Of a stretch of 64,000 bases of DNA, positions 55,142 through 63,298 are shown piece after piece. Under the pieces are notes generated by a model that saw only the letters and a program-made list of their open reading frames with translations, made no database searches and was not told the origin of the DNA. The stretch is from assembly GCF_014197015.1 (NCBI RefSeq), contig NZ_JACIET010000005.1:1-64000 (forward strand), written 5' to 3'. Each line of letters starts with the position of its first letter. Position 1 is the stretch's first letter. This stretch comes from Niveibacterium umoris (GTDB taxonomy: Bacteria > Pseudomonadota > Gammaproteobacteria > Burkholderiales > Rhodocyclaceae). The translations under genes and the position numbers were made by a program.

Positions 55142-56655
55142 GAGGCGGTCTCCGGCAAGTGCACCCGTGCGAAGCCGCGTTCGCGGCGCGGGATGCCGAA
55201 CAGGCGTTCGGCGGGGTCGGTTGGGGCGGCGAGGTACACCGCATCGGTGTCGCGCAGGCCCAGATAGGCCTTCATCGCGCGTGCGGCGCGGCGGCCGGCG
55301 CCCATGGCCTGGATCACCGTTGCCGCGCCGGTGACGATGTCGCCGCCGGCGAACACCCCGGCGATCGAGGTGGCGAGTGTGTCGTCGGTCCAGATGTAGC
55401 CGCGCTTGTCGAGCTTGAGGCCGGAGGTCTGGCCGAGGATCGGGTTGGCGTTGGTGCCGATCGCGAACACCACCATGTCGCACTCGATCTCGAAAGCGCT
55501 GCCTGCAACCGGTACCGGACGGCGACGGCCGGAGGCATCCGGCTCGCCCAGTTCCATGCGCTCGCAGCGCATCGCGCGCACCCGGTGCTGCTCATCGCCG
55601 ATCAGTTCAACCGGGCTCGTCAGCCACTGGAAGTCGATGCCTTCCTGCTGCGCATGGTGGATCTCTTCGGCGCGGGCTGGCGCTTCGGCGGCGCTGCGGC
55701 GATACACGCAGGTGACCTTTTCGGCGCCCACCCGCAGCGCGACGCGCATTGCGTCCATCGCGGTGTTGCCGGCGCCGATCACCGCCACATGCTTGCCCGG
55801 CTGCAGCGGCGTGTCGTAGGCGGGGAAGTCGCGGCCGTGCATCAGGTTGCAGCGGGTCAGCCATTCGTTGGCCGACAGCACGCCGCCCAGTGATTCGCCG
55901 GGGATGCCCATGAAGCTGGGGTAACCCGCACCGGTGCCGACGAACACCGCCGAGAAGCCCATCTCGCCCATCATCTGTTCCAGCGTGAACAGGCGGCCGA
56001 CCAGGGTGTTGCACTCGAAGCGGATGCCCAGCTGACGCAGCTTTTCGATCTCCGCATCGACCACGCTGTTGGGCAGGCGGAAATCCGGGATGCCGTACTT
56101 GAGCACGCCGCCCGGTTCCTGGAAGGCTTCGAACACCGTGACCTCGCAGCCCGCCTTGGCCATGTCGGCGGCGCAGGCCATGCCGGCCGGCCCCGAGCCA
56201 ACGACGCCCACCTTGTGCCGGTTGCGCTCGATGTAGGGCAGGTTGGTCCAGCCTTCGGCGATCGCCCTGTCGCCGATGAAGCGTTCCAGCCGACCGATCG
56301 CCACCGGCTCCAGTCGTTCGCCCACGGTGCACACGCCTTCGCACTGGCTTTCCTGCGGGCACACCCGGCCGCAGACGCTGGGCAGCAGGTTGGTGTCGGT
56401 GATCACGTCGTAGGCGCCGTGGAAGTTCTTCTCGGCGATCTTGCGGATGAAGCCGGGGATGTCGATGCCGACCGGGCAGCCGCGCACGCAAGGCTGGTCG
56501 GGGCAGTCGAGGCAGCGCTCGGCTTCGAGCAGCGCGTCCTCCAGCCGGTAGCCGCAGGCGACCTCCTCGAAATTGGTGATGCGGATCTCCGGCGCCTGTT
56601 CCGGCATCGGCGTGCGCGCCTGCGGAATGGTGCGGATCGTCTTTCTCTTGGCCAT
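55138..56655 (-). CDS. NfnB/GltD-like FAD- and NADP-binding oxidoreductase
   Basis: A 505-residue flavoprotein like the glutamate synthase small subunit, NfnB and SudA. I start at ATG 56655, six bases after AGGAGG. It opens with a ferredoxin-type part (AERCLDCPDQPCVRGCPVGIDIP; CGRVCPQESQCEGVCTVG), then the FAD site KVGVVGSGPAGMACAADMAK, the NADP site HVAVIGAGNTAMDAMRVALR and the closing GVFAGGDIVTGAATVIQAMGAG. There is no gltB, so it is not glutamate synthase; the neighbour is an NfnA/SudB-like protein. The pair may exchange electrons between NAD(P)H and the ferredoxin of KorAB. Confidence 0.92.
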   Translation of the reverse strand: MAKRKTIRTIPQARTPMPEQAPEIRITNFEEVACGYRLEDALLEAERCLDCPDQPCVRGCPVGIDIPGFIRKIAEKNFHGAYDVITDTNLLPSVCGRVCPQESQCEGVCTVGERLEPVAIGRLERFIGDRAIAEGWTNLPYIERNRHKVGVVGSGPAGMACAADMAKAGCEVTVFEAFQEPGGVLKYGIPDFRLPNSVVDAEIEKLRQLGIRFECNTLVGRLFTLEQMMGEMGFSAVFVGTGAGYPSFMGIPGESLGGVLSANEWLTRCNLMHGRDFPAYDTPLQPGKHVAVIGAGNTAMDAMRVALRVGAEKVTCVYRRSAAEAPARAEEIHHAQQEGIDFQWLTSPVELIGDEQHRVRAMRCERMELGEPDASGRRRPVPVAGSAFEIECDMVVFAIGTNANPILGQTSGLKLDKRGYIWTDDTLATSIAGVFAGGDIVTGAATVIQAMGAGRRAARAMKAYLGLRDTDAVYLAAPTDPAERLFGIPRRERGFARVHLPETAS

Positions 56656-56689
56656 GCTGGCCTCCTGCTCGCGGTGGCGAGAGACGGGT

Positions 56690-57550
56690 TCAGTGTCCGG
56701 CGCCGCCACGCAGGCGGCAGCTCTCCTGCCACGCTTCGAGCGCGGCTTTTTCGGTGGGGCGGAAACGGCCCAGACGGGCCATCAGGTCATCGAAGTCGAC
56801 CAGGTGGCCGTCGAAGTCCGGCCCGTCGACACAGGCGAACTTGACCACCTCGCCAATCTTCACGCGGCAGCCGCCACACATGCCGGTGCCGTCCACCATC
56901 ACCGGATTGAGGCTGACCATGGTCTTGATGCCGAAGGGGCGGGTCGCCTCGGCGCAGCCTTTCATCATGATCGGCGGGCCGATCGCAACGACTTCGTCGA
57001 TGTCGGCGTGTGCGCTGATCGATTGCTTGATGCCCTCGGTGACCAGGCCCTTGATGCCAGCCGAGCCGTCGTCGGTGCACAGGATCAGCTCGTCGCAGCA
57101 GGCGCGGAACTTGTCCTCCCAGAAGATCAGCCCCTTGTTGCGAAAGCCCAGCACGCCGATCACGTAGGCGCCGCTTTCCTTGTAGGCGCGGGCCTGCGGA
57201 TAGATCGGCGCAACGCCGAGGCCGCCGCCGACGCAGATCACCTTCTTGGCTGCGCCGATATGGCTCGGAATGCCCATCGGCCCGACCAGCGCATGCAGGC
57301 GGGTGCCGACGCGGCAGTTCTGCTGCATTTCGCGGGTGGTCTTGCCGACCGCCTGGATCACCAGCGTGATCGTGCCCTTGTCGCGGTCGAAATCCGCGAG
57401 CGTGAGCGGGATGCGTTCGCCGTGTTCGTGTTCCATCACGATGACGAACTGGCCAGGCTTGGCGGCGCGTGCCATCAGCGGATGGCGCACTTCAAGCGAG
57501 AAGGTCACGTCGGAAAAATCCGAGCGTGCGACGATTTCGAAGTCGGACAT
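56690..57550 (-). CDS. NfnA/SudB-like FAD/NAD-binding iron-sulfur subunit
   Basis: A 286-residue protein of the dihydroorotate dehydrogenase electron-transfer/sulfide dehydrogenase beta type. The FAD domain has GQFVIVMEHEHGERIPLTLAD split by a turn; the NAD domain has VICVGGGLGVAPIYPQARAYK and DEVVAIGPPIMMKGC; a cluster site follows (DGTGMCGGCRVKIGEVVKFACVDGP in two parts). It is the first gene of the five-gene operon. A run of nine Gs lies in its ribosome-binding region (57555-57563), which could affect translation. Confidence 0.92.
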   Translation of the reverse strand: MSDFEIVARSDFSDVTFSLEVRHPLMARAAKPGQFVIVMEHEHGERIPLTLADFDRDKGTITLVIQAVGKTTREMQQNCRVGTRLHALVGPMGIPSHIGAAKKVICVGGGLGVAPIYPQARAYKESGAYVIGVLGFRNKGLIFWEDKFRACCDELILCTDDGSAGIKGLVTEGIKQSISAHADIDEVVAIGPPIMMKGCAEATRPFGIKTMVSLNPVMVDGTGMCGGCRVKIGEVVKFACVDGPDFDGHLVDFDDLMARLGRFRPTEKAALEAWQESCRLRGGAGH

Positions 57551-57554
57551 GGCA

Positions 57555-57563
57555 CCCCCCCCC
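57555..57563 (-). promoter_or_regulatory. Nine-G tract acting as or replacing the Shine-Dalgarno site
   Basis: Nine consecutive Cs on the plus strand read as nine Gs on the coding strand, ending four bases before the ATG at 57550. No other AGGAG-like site is near. Such mononucleotide tracts can slip in length, and this one would then change the spacing to the start codon of the first gene of the kor operon. Confidence 0.5.
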
Positions 57564-57753
57564 GAGGAACCAGATGATCACGACCGCGCTCTGTTGGTGT
57601 TGCTGCGCGAGACTTCGCCCCGGTGTCTTTGTAGTGGCGCGATGGGGCGTCGGTCAGTCGCGAGACTAGTCTTGCTTGGCGGGAAACTCTTGCCGTGGAT
57701 CAATCCGCGCACCAGCACAGTGCGCCAGATCAAACGCTGCCTACGCAGGGCCG

Positions 57754-58632
57754 CTAGCAGGCGTGGCCATGGCTGTGCGCCGTCGCGCAAAGCCAGCGGG
57801 CGAAATCGACCACCCAGCGTTTTTCGCGCGCGGCTGGCGCGGCGATCAGGTGATAGCAGCCCTGCGCCAGCTCGGTCGGGAAAGGCCGTACCAGCCGGCC
57901 ACTCGCGAGCAAGGGGGCTGCGAGGGTGGAGGTTGCAAGCGCCACCCCCTGGCCGGCGGCGCAGGCATCGAGCATCAGTGCGCCGTCGTCGAAACGCGGG
58001 CCTTCGGCGGGCTCGGCGGCGCTCACCCCCGCCGCGGCGAACCACGCCGCCCACGACAGCAGCGGGTGGCGCAGCAGGCGCGTGTGCAGCAGGTCGGCGG
58101 GATGCGTGAGTGCGGCGGCCTGGCCCGGCCGGCATACCGGGAAGACCGTTTCGTCGAACAGTTTCCAGCCGTCAAGGCCGGCCGGTACGGCGTCGATGAA
58201 TCGAATCGCGAGATCGACTTCGCCGCGCTGCACCGGATCGAGCCGGGTCGATGTCGATAGCGCGAACTCGATGTGCGGATGCTGGCCCTGATAGGCGGTG
58301 AGCTGTTCGACCAGCCAGGCACGGCCGAAGGCTGGCGCCACCGAGACCGCGAGCGTGCGGTGGCCGTCGGCATGCAGCGCGTCGGTGGCGCGGGCGAGGG
58401 CGTCGAGCGCATCGCGCACCGCGGCGTGGTAGCGGGCGCCCGCTTCGGTCAGCGCAATGGTGCGGTGGCGGCGCTCGAAGAGCGGCAATCCAAGGCTGGA
58501 TTCGAGCGCGCGGATGCGGTGGCTGACCGCCGAAGGCGTCAGCGCCAGGGTTTCAGCCGCGGCGAGGAAACTGCCCAGCCGTGCCGCCGCATCGAAGGCT
58601 TCAAGATTCGCCAGCGGCGGCAATCGGCGCAT
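57754..58632 (-). CDS. LysR-family regulator, GcvA type
   Basis: A 292-residue regulator: RLPPLANLEAFDAAARLGSFLAAAETL, split by a turn, LTPSAVSHRIRALESSLGLPLF for the helix-turn-helix, then an effector domain (LAVSVAPAFGRAWLVEQL, VDLAIRFIDAVPAGLDG, ACAAGQGVALATSTLA). I start at ATG 58632; codons further upstream read through the sulfurtransferase gene in another frame. It lies 10 nt after that gene and may be co-transcribed. Target unknown. Confidence 0.92.
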   Translation of the reverse strand: MRRLPPLANLEAFDAAARLGSFLAAAETLALTPSAVSHRIRALESSLGLPLFERRHRTIALTEAGARYHAAVRDALDALARATDALHADGHRTLAVSVAPAFGRAWLVEQLTAYQGQHPHIEFALSTSTRLDPVQRGEVDLAIRFIDAVPAGLDGWKLFDETVFPVCRPGQAAALTHPADLLHTRLLRHPLLSWAAWFAAAGVSAAEPAEGPRFDDGALMLDACAAGQGVALATSTLAAPLLASGRLVRPFPTELAQGCYHLIAAPAAREKRWVVDFARWLCATAHSHGHAC

Positions 58633-58642
58633 CGTCTTTGTG

Positions 58643-59497
58643 TCAGGCGCTGCCGAGGGCGACCGGGCGTGCGGGGTCACTGCACCATTCACTCCACGAT
58701 CCGGGGTAGAGGCGCGCGCCAGACAGGCCGGCGACTTCCATGGCCAGCAGGTTGTGGCAGGCGGTAACACCCGAGCCGCACTGGCAGACGATCTGTGCCG
58801 GCGTGGCTTTGCCGAGCACGGCCTGCCATGCGGCTGCAAGTTCGTCGGCGGGCTTGAAGCGGCCGTCTGCAGCAAGGTTGTCGCGGAAGAAGCGATTGAC
58901 CGCACCCGGGATGTGGCCGCCGACCGGGTCCAGCGTTTCGTTCTCGCCGCGGAAGCGGTCGGCCGCACGCGCATCGACGATCCGCATGTCGGAGGCGTGC
59001 AGGTGGGCCAGCAGCGTGTCGGCATCGACCGTCGCGACGCCCGGCTTGCGCACCAGCGTACCGGGCGGCAGCGGCAGTGGCGGGTCGGTGCTGATCGGCA
59101 GCGCCGCATTACGCCAGGCCGCGAACCCGCCATTGAGCACTGCGACTGCTTCATGTCCGACCCAGCGCAGCATCCACCACAGCCGTGCGGCGTACATGCC
59201 GCCTGAATCGTCGTAGGCGACGACCTGGGTGGTGTCCGATACACCGTGGAGCCGCATCAGGGCGACGAAGGCGTCCGGGTCCGGTAGCGGGTGGCGACCG
59301 TTGCGGCCGGTCTTCGTCCCCGACAGGTCATCGTCCAGATGCAGGAAGCGCGCATACGGAACGCGGCCAGCCGCGAAGGCCTCAAGTCCAAGACCCGGGT
59401 TGGCCAGGTCATGGCGGCAGTCGAACACCACCAGCGAAGGCGCGCCGAGCCGCGTGGCGAGCGCGGGCGCCTCGACCAGCGTAATCCACATGCTCAT
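58643..59497 (-). CDS. sseA: 3-mercaptopyruvate-type sulfurtransferase (two rhodanese domains)
   Basis: A 284-residue protein of two rhodanese domains (about 1-145 and 160-284). The active Cys near 240 is in CGSGVTACHN, the loop of 3-mercaptopyruvate sulfurtransferases, whereas thiosulfate rhodaneses have CRKGVT. Also seen: FDCRHDLANPGLGLEAF, YDDSGGMYAARLWWMLRWVG and DARAADRFRGENETLDP. The start overlaps the upstream SpoIIAA-like gene by four bases. Confidence 0.92.
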   Translation of the reverse strand: MSMWITLVEAPALATRLGAPSLVVFDCRHDLANPGLGLEAFAAGRVPYARFLHLDDDLSGTKTGRNGRHPLPDPDAFVALMRLHGVSDTTQVVAYDDSGGMYAARLWWMLRWVGHEAVAVLNGGFAAWRNAALPISTDPPLPLPPGTLVRKPGVATVDADTLLAHLHASDMRIVDARAADRFRGENETLDPVGGHIPGAVNRFFRDNLAADGRFKPADELAAAWQAVLGKATPAQIVCQCGSGVTACHNLLAMEVAGLSGARLYPGSWSEWCSDPARPVALGSA

Positions 59498-59850
59498 GCC
59501 ACCGACTCACCAGCCAGCCATGCACGCGCCATGCCCTCGTCGTCAAACAGGCGGATGTCGGCGCTCACCAGCGATTGTTCAAGCCACGCGCCGATCGAGT
59601 CCAGATCGCTGTTGGTGAGCACGGCGATGCGGCCGTCGTCGTTTTTGTGCCGGCGTGCGAAGCGGTAGTCCTCGATCACGGCATCGAGCGTCAGCCCTGC
59701 CATCTCGCGTAAGTCCACGAAGGCGCGCAGGGGTTTCCCGGCGCCGATTGCGGCCTCGATCTGGGCTTCGAACTGGCGGAAATCGGCCAGCGTGAGTTCT
59801 CCGAACACGACTGCCTCGACGCAGTTGTCACGCAGTTCTGCAGTGATCAT
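59494..59850 (-). CDS. SpoIIAA-like (STAS-superfamily) protein
   Basis: A 118-residue protein from ATG 59850, six bases after AAGGAG (a GTG one codon earlier is less well placed). It has the SpoIIAA-like pattern of short soluble proteins: VFGELTLADFRQFEAQIEAAI, RAFVDLREMAGLTLDAVIED, RIAVLTNSDLDSIGAWLEQ and DIRLFDDEGMARAWL. The family binds or anchors at membranes in some structures, but has no assigned task. It is co-transcribed with sseA. Confidence 0.87.
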   Translation of the reverse strand: MITAELRDNCVEAVVFGELTLADFRQFEAQIEAAIGAGKPLRAFVDLREMAGLTLDAVIEDYRFARRHKNDDGRIAVLTNSDLDSIGAWLEQSLVSADIRLFDDEGMARAWLAGESVA

Positions 59851-59943
59851 CACGCACTCCTTGTGGATGGGACGTCACCATTATCGGCGCGGGGCACGCT
59901 GCGCTTCAATGCGGGGCATCAAATTCATGCCCGCGATGGGGTG

Positions 59944-60807
59944 TCAGTCGGTTTCGGCGGGTGGAGCGGGCCTGCGCGAGATCTGGCCTGCCAACGCGCC
60001 GGATGCGATGACTGCCACGATGCCGAGGTAGGCGAGCGGGTCGAGTCGTTCGTTCCACAACACGACGCCAAAGACCGCGGCGAAGACAACGGTAGCGTAG
60101 GACAGCGCCGCGGCGACCATGGTCTTGCCGAAACGGTAGGCGCGGGTCATCGCCAGTTGCGCGAGCGCGCCGAAACCACCAACGCCGAGCAGGATCAGCG
60201 CGTCGGCGAGCGTCCAGGCCCCGCTGTGCGGCTTGAAGAGGGCAAACGGCAGGCCGCCGGCTGCGCACACCGCAGAGAACCAGAAGACGGTGCGCCATTC
60301 CGGCTCGCCCGCTTCACCGAGTTTGCGGACGTTGAGGTAGGCCACCGACGACAACGCGCCGGAGCACATGCCGAACACCGCGCCGTACCACAGTGCCGGA
60401 TCAATGCTGGGTTTGAGCACCATCGCGACGCCCGCTAGCCCGAGCGCCAGCGCGCCCCACATGCTGCGTCGCAGGGGTTCGTGCGCGAGTACGGCCACCA
60501 GCGCGGCCAGCCAAAGGGGCGAGGTGTAGTTGAGTGTCACCGCGGCCGCCAGCGGCAACGTGATGATCGCGAGGAAGTACAGCACCAGCGCGATGAAGCC
60601 CGAACCGCTGCGCGCGAGGTGGGTGCGCCACATCGGCGTCATCACGGGCAGCCTGCGCCAGGCGACCCAGGCGCCGATCAGCACCAGCGAGACGAAGCCG
60701 CGCCAGAACACCAGTTCCGCCGCATTGAATCGCGCGGCGCCAAGCTTGACGCAGGCGCCCATGCAGGCGAACAGCAGGCTCGCGACCAGCATCCACAGCG
60801 AACCCAT
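59944..60807 (-). CDS. DMT-superfamily (EamA) transporter
   Basis: A 287-residue inner-membrane protein with ten hydrophobic helices in two EamA repeats (about 1-135 and 145-280). Motifs: FNAAELVFWRGFVSLVLIGAW, YFLAIITLPLAAAVTLNYTSPLW, LALGLAGVAMVLKPS and YLGIVAVIASGALAG. It lies 12 nt after anmK in the same orientation. The exported or imported substrate cannot be told from the sequence. Confidence 0.93.
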   Translation of the reverse strand: MGSLWMLVASLLFACMGACVKLGAARFNAAELVFWRGFVSLVLIGAWVAWRRLPVMTPMWRTHLARSGSGFIALVLYFLAIITLPLAAAVTLNYTSPLWLAALVAVLAHEPLRRSMWGALALGLAGVAMVLKPSIDPALWYGAVFGMCSGALSSVAYLNVRKLGEAGEPEWRTVFWFSAVCAAGGLPFALFKPHSGAWTLADALILLGVGGFGALAQLAMTRAYRFGKTMVAAALSYATVVFAAVFGVVLWNERLDPLAYLGIVAVIASGALAGQISRRPAPPAETD

Positions 60808-60819
60808 GACTGCTCGGTT

Positions 60820-61920
60820 TCAGGCCGGGTAGATCGCGCCGAGCACCCGCGGGCCGCGTGCGCCGGTGACTTCGGGCAGGTTGCCGGGTTCGCCGTGCAG
60901 GCAACGACGGGCGAGCCAGGCGAACGCAAGCGCTTCAAGGAAGTCAGGTGAGACGCCGAAGTCCGCGGTTGAGACGACCCGCGTATCGGGCAGCAGCGCC
61001 GCGAGCCGCCCCATCAGGGGCGCGTTGTGGACGCCGCCGCCGCAGACGGCAAGCGTGTCTGGCTGGCCGCATTCACGCAGCGTGGCCTCGACAATGCTGC
61101 GCGCGGTCAATTCGAGCAGCGTGGCCTGGACCTCGACCGCTGCGATGCCGCGATCGAGTTGGGCGTCGAGCCAGTCGAGGTTGAATTCCTCGCGTCCGCA
61201 GCTCTTGGGCGCGGCTTGGGCGAGGAAGGGATGGGCCATCAGTCGCTTCAGCAGATCGGGTACGACCTGGCCTTGGGCGCCCCATTCTCCGCCCGCATCG
61301 TAGGGCGTGCCGAGGTGCCGCGCGGCCCAGCCATCCAGCAGCATGTTGCCGGGGCCGGTGTCGAAGCCGCGCGTCGGCTTGCCGGGCGCCAGATCGGTGA
61401 TGTTGGAAATGCCGCCGATGTTGAGGACGACGCGGTGCTCGCCATCGTCGCGCAGGATGCAGTCGTGGAAGGCTGGCACCAGTGGCGCGCCCTGGCCGCC
61501 GGCTGCGACGTCGCGGTTGCGGAAGTCGGCGACGACGGTGATGCCGGTTCGCTCCGCCAGCAGGGCCGGGTGGTTGAGCTGCAGGCTGTAGCCGAGTGCT
61601 GGCTGGTGCCGTACGGTTTGGCCGTGGCAGCCGAGCGCGGCGATGTCGTTGGCGGCAAGCCCGCCATTGCGCAGGGCGGCCAGCGTCGCCTCGGCGTACA
61701 GGGATGCGAGTCGCACCGAGAGTTCCGCCGCGCGGCGCAGTTCATCGTGCCCGGCGGCGTTGAGCGCCAGCAATGCGTCTCGCAAGTCGGCGGGGTAGGC
61801 GAGGAACGCGGTGGAAGCGACGCGTGGATGGGGGGCCGCGAAATCCGCGACTACCGCATCCACGCCATCGAGACTGGTGCCGGACATCAGCCCGGCGAAC
61901 AGTGCGCTCGTTGTACTCAC
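60820..61920 (-). CDS. anmK: Anhydro-N-acetylmuramic acid kinase
   Basis: A 366-residue kinase that converts recycled 1,6-anhydro-MurNAc to MurNAc-6-phosphate. Motifs: FAGLMSGTSLDGVDAVV, LGCHGQTVRHQP, VVLNIGGISNITDL, GFDTGPGNMLLDGWAA and LAVCGGGVHNAPLMGRL. The start is a GTG that overlaps the M23 peptidase stop by four bases (GTGA). Coupling to the peptidase fits a common role in wall turnover. Confidence 0.96.
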   Translation of the reverse strand: MSTTSALFAGLMSGTSLDGVDAVVADFAAPHPRVASTAFLAYPADLRDALLALNAAGHDELRRAAELSVRLASLYAEATLAALRNGGLAANDIAALGCHGQTVRHQPALGYSLQLNHPALLAERTGITVVADFRNRDVAAGGQGAPLVPAFHDCILRDDGEHRVVLNIGGISNITDLAPGKPTRGFDTGPGNMLLDGWAARHLGTPYDAGGEWGAQGQVVPDLLKRLMAHPFLAQAAPKSCGREEFNLDWLDAQLDRGIAAVEVQATLLELTARSIVEATLRECGQPDTLAVCGGGVHNAPLMGRLAALLPDTRVVSTADFGVSPDFLEALAFAWLARRCLHGEPGNLPEVTGARGPRVLGAIYPA

Positions 61921-63233
61921 TCCGCGCGGGCGACCCGCGACGGCTCGGCCAGACCAAGCTGCGCGATGACCGCGGCGCTGTGCTGGCGGAAGCGCGCGAG
62001 TTCGTTGCCGGACAAAGGCGGCGCGTCGGGCAGCACGACCTTGAGCGGATCCTTGTGCTCGCCGGCGACACGGAACTCGTAATGCAGGTGCGGCCCTGTC
62101 GACGAACCGGTGTTACCGACCGCGCCGATGGTGTCGCCCTGATGGACCCGCTGCCCCTGCCTCACATCGATACGGGACAGGTGGCCATAGGCGGTGGTGA
62201 TACCGCCGGCGTGCTTGAGCACGATGAAGTTGCCGTAGCCGCCCTGGCGGCCGGCGAATTCGACCGAACCGTCAGCCGTCGATCGCACATGCGTGCCGAT
62301 CGGTGCGCCGTAGTCCACGCCTTTGTGCTGCTTCATCGTGCCGTAGATCGGATGCATCCGCATGCCCATGCCGGAAGTTACACGCGAAAACTCCAGCGGC
62401 GAGCGCAGGAAGCCCCGCTTGAGGCTCTTGCCTTCGGCGGTGTAGTAGTCACCGCGGCCACCACGGTCGTTCCAGATTGCGGTGTGGCGCTGCCCGTCGT
62501 TGATGAACTCCGCGCCCAAGATGCGCCCGGTCTTGACCGGCATGCCGCGGTGGTACAGCACTTCGTAGACCACGCGGAAGCGGTCGCCCTTGCGCAGATC
62601 GCGGTGAAAGTCGATTTCCGAGCTGAAGATTTCCGCCAGACCGACCGCAACCGAATCCGGCAAGCCGGCGTCGTCGGTCGCCCCAAAAAGCGAACTGCGG
62701 ATCTCGGCAGATTTCGCCTGAATGCGGGTGTCAAATCTGACGGCGGCATCGCGAACCACGATGCTGCCGTCGCGGCGCTCCACCAGCAGCTGGTGGTCAC
62801 TGCTGCTACCCGGAAGGGCGAGCGACAGCACACGGCCACCGGCTGTCATCGACGCATTGACCATCGCGCCGGGCGACAGGCGACGCATCGCGGCCTGGGC
62901 CAGCGAATGTGTGCGCAGCATGTCGGCGACTTCCGGGTCGTCAATATTGAGTCGCGCCAGCAAAGAGGCGAGGGTGTCCCCACGCTGGATGCGCTCTTCG
63001 CGGAAGAACGCGGCATCATCGGGAAGAACTTCGGCTTCCGGGGCGACGAGCAGGTCTTCGATGACGGACTTCTGGCGAAGTGCCGCCGAATCCGGACCGG
63101 GGATGACCGCTACCGCGGCCACCATGCCGAATACCGACGCGCCAGCAATGCCGACGCCGGACCAGAACCAGAGCGGGCCCTGCTCTCTAAGACCCTTCAG
63201 CCGCGCTAGAATAGAAACTTTTGTGTGGCTCAT
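61917..63233 (-). CDS. M23-family murein metallopeptidase
   Basis: A 438-residue protein: one N-terminal membrane anchor (LWFWSGVGIAGASVFGMVAAVAV, about 20-45), an OapA/LysM-like part (EERIQRGDTLASLLARLNID) and a C-terminal LytM domain with HKGVDYGAP, YGHLSRID and GPHLHYEFR, which supply the zinc ligands H-x-x-x-D and H-x-H. It probably cuts peptide cross-links in the periplasm (DD-endopeptidase, MepM-like). It shares a 65-bp divergent interval with tyrS, a conserved arrangement in this group. Confidence 0.95.
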   Translation of the reverse strand: MSHTKVSILARLKGLREQGPLWFWSGVGIAGASVFGMVAAVAVIPGPDSAALRQKSVIEDLLVAPEAEVLPDDAAFFREERIQRGDTLASLLARLNIDDPEVADMLRTHSLAQAAMRRLSPGAMVNASMTAGGRVLSLALPGSSSDHQLLVERRDGSIVVRDAAVRFDTRIQAKSAEIRSSLFGATDDAGLPDSVAVGLAEIFSSEIDFHRDLRKGDRFRVVYEVLYHRGMPVKTGRILGAEFINDGQRHTAIWNDRGGRGDYYTAEGKSLKRGFLRSPLEFSRVTSGMGMRMHPIYGTMKQHKGVDYGAPIGTHVRSTADGSVEFAGRQGGYGNFIVLKHAGGITTAYGHLSRIDVRQGQRVHQGDTIGAVGNTGSSTGPHLHYEFRVAGEHKDPLKVVLPDAPPLSGNELARFRQHSAAVIAQLGLAEPSRVARAE

Positions 63234-63298
63234 TTACAACACGCTGCGCGGTTAATTGGCCGCGATAGTAACAAAAATCACGTTTCCGGATGGCAGGT

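Noticed and set aside
55138-56655. Calling the GltD-like gene a glutamate synthase small subunit
   Set aside because: There is no gltB beside it; the neighbours are an NfnA/SudB-like subunit and korAB.
57754-59244. A 496-codon form of the LysR gene extending into sseA
   Set aside because: The LysR family starts at ATG 58632; upstream codons are an out-of-frame reading of the sulfurtransferase gene.
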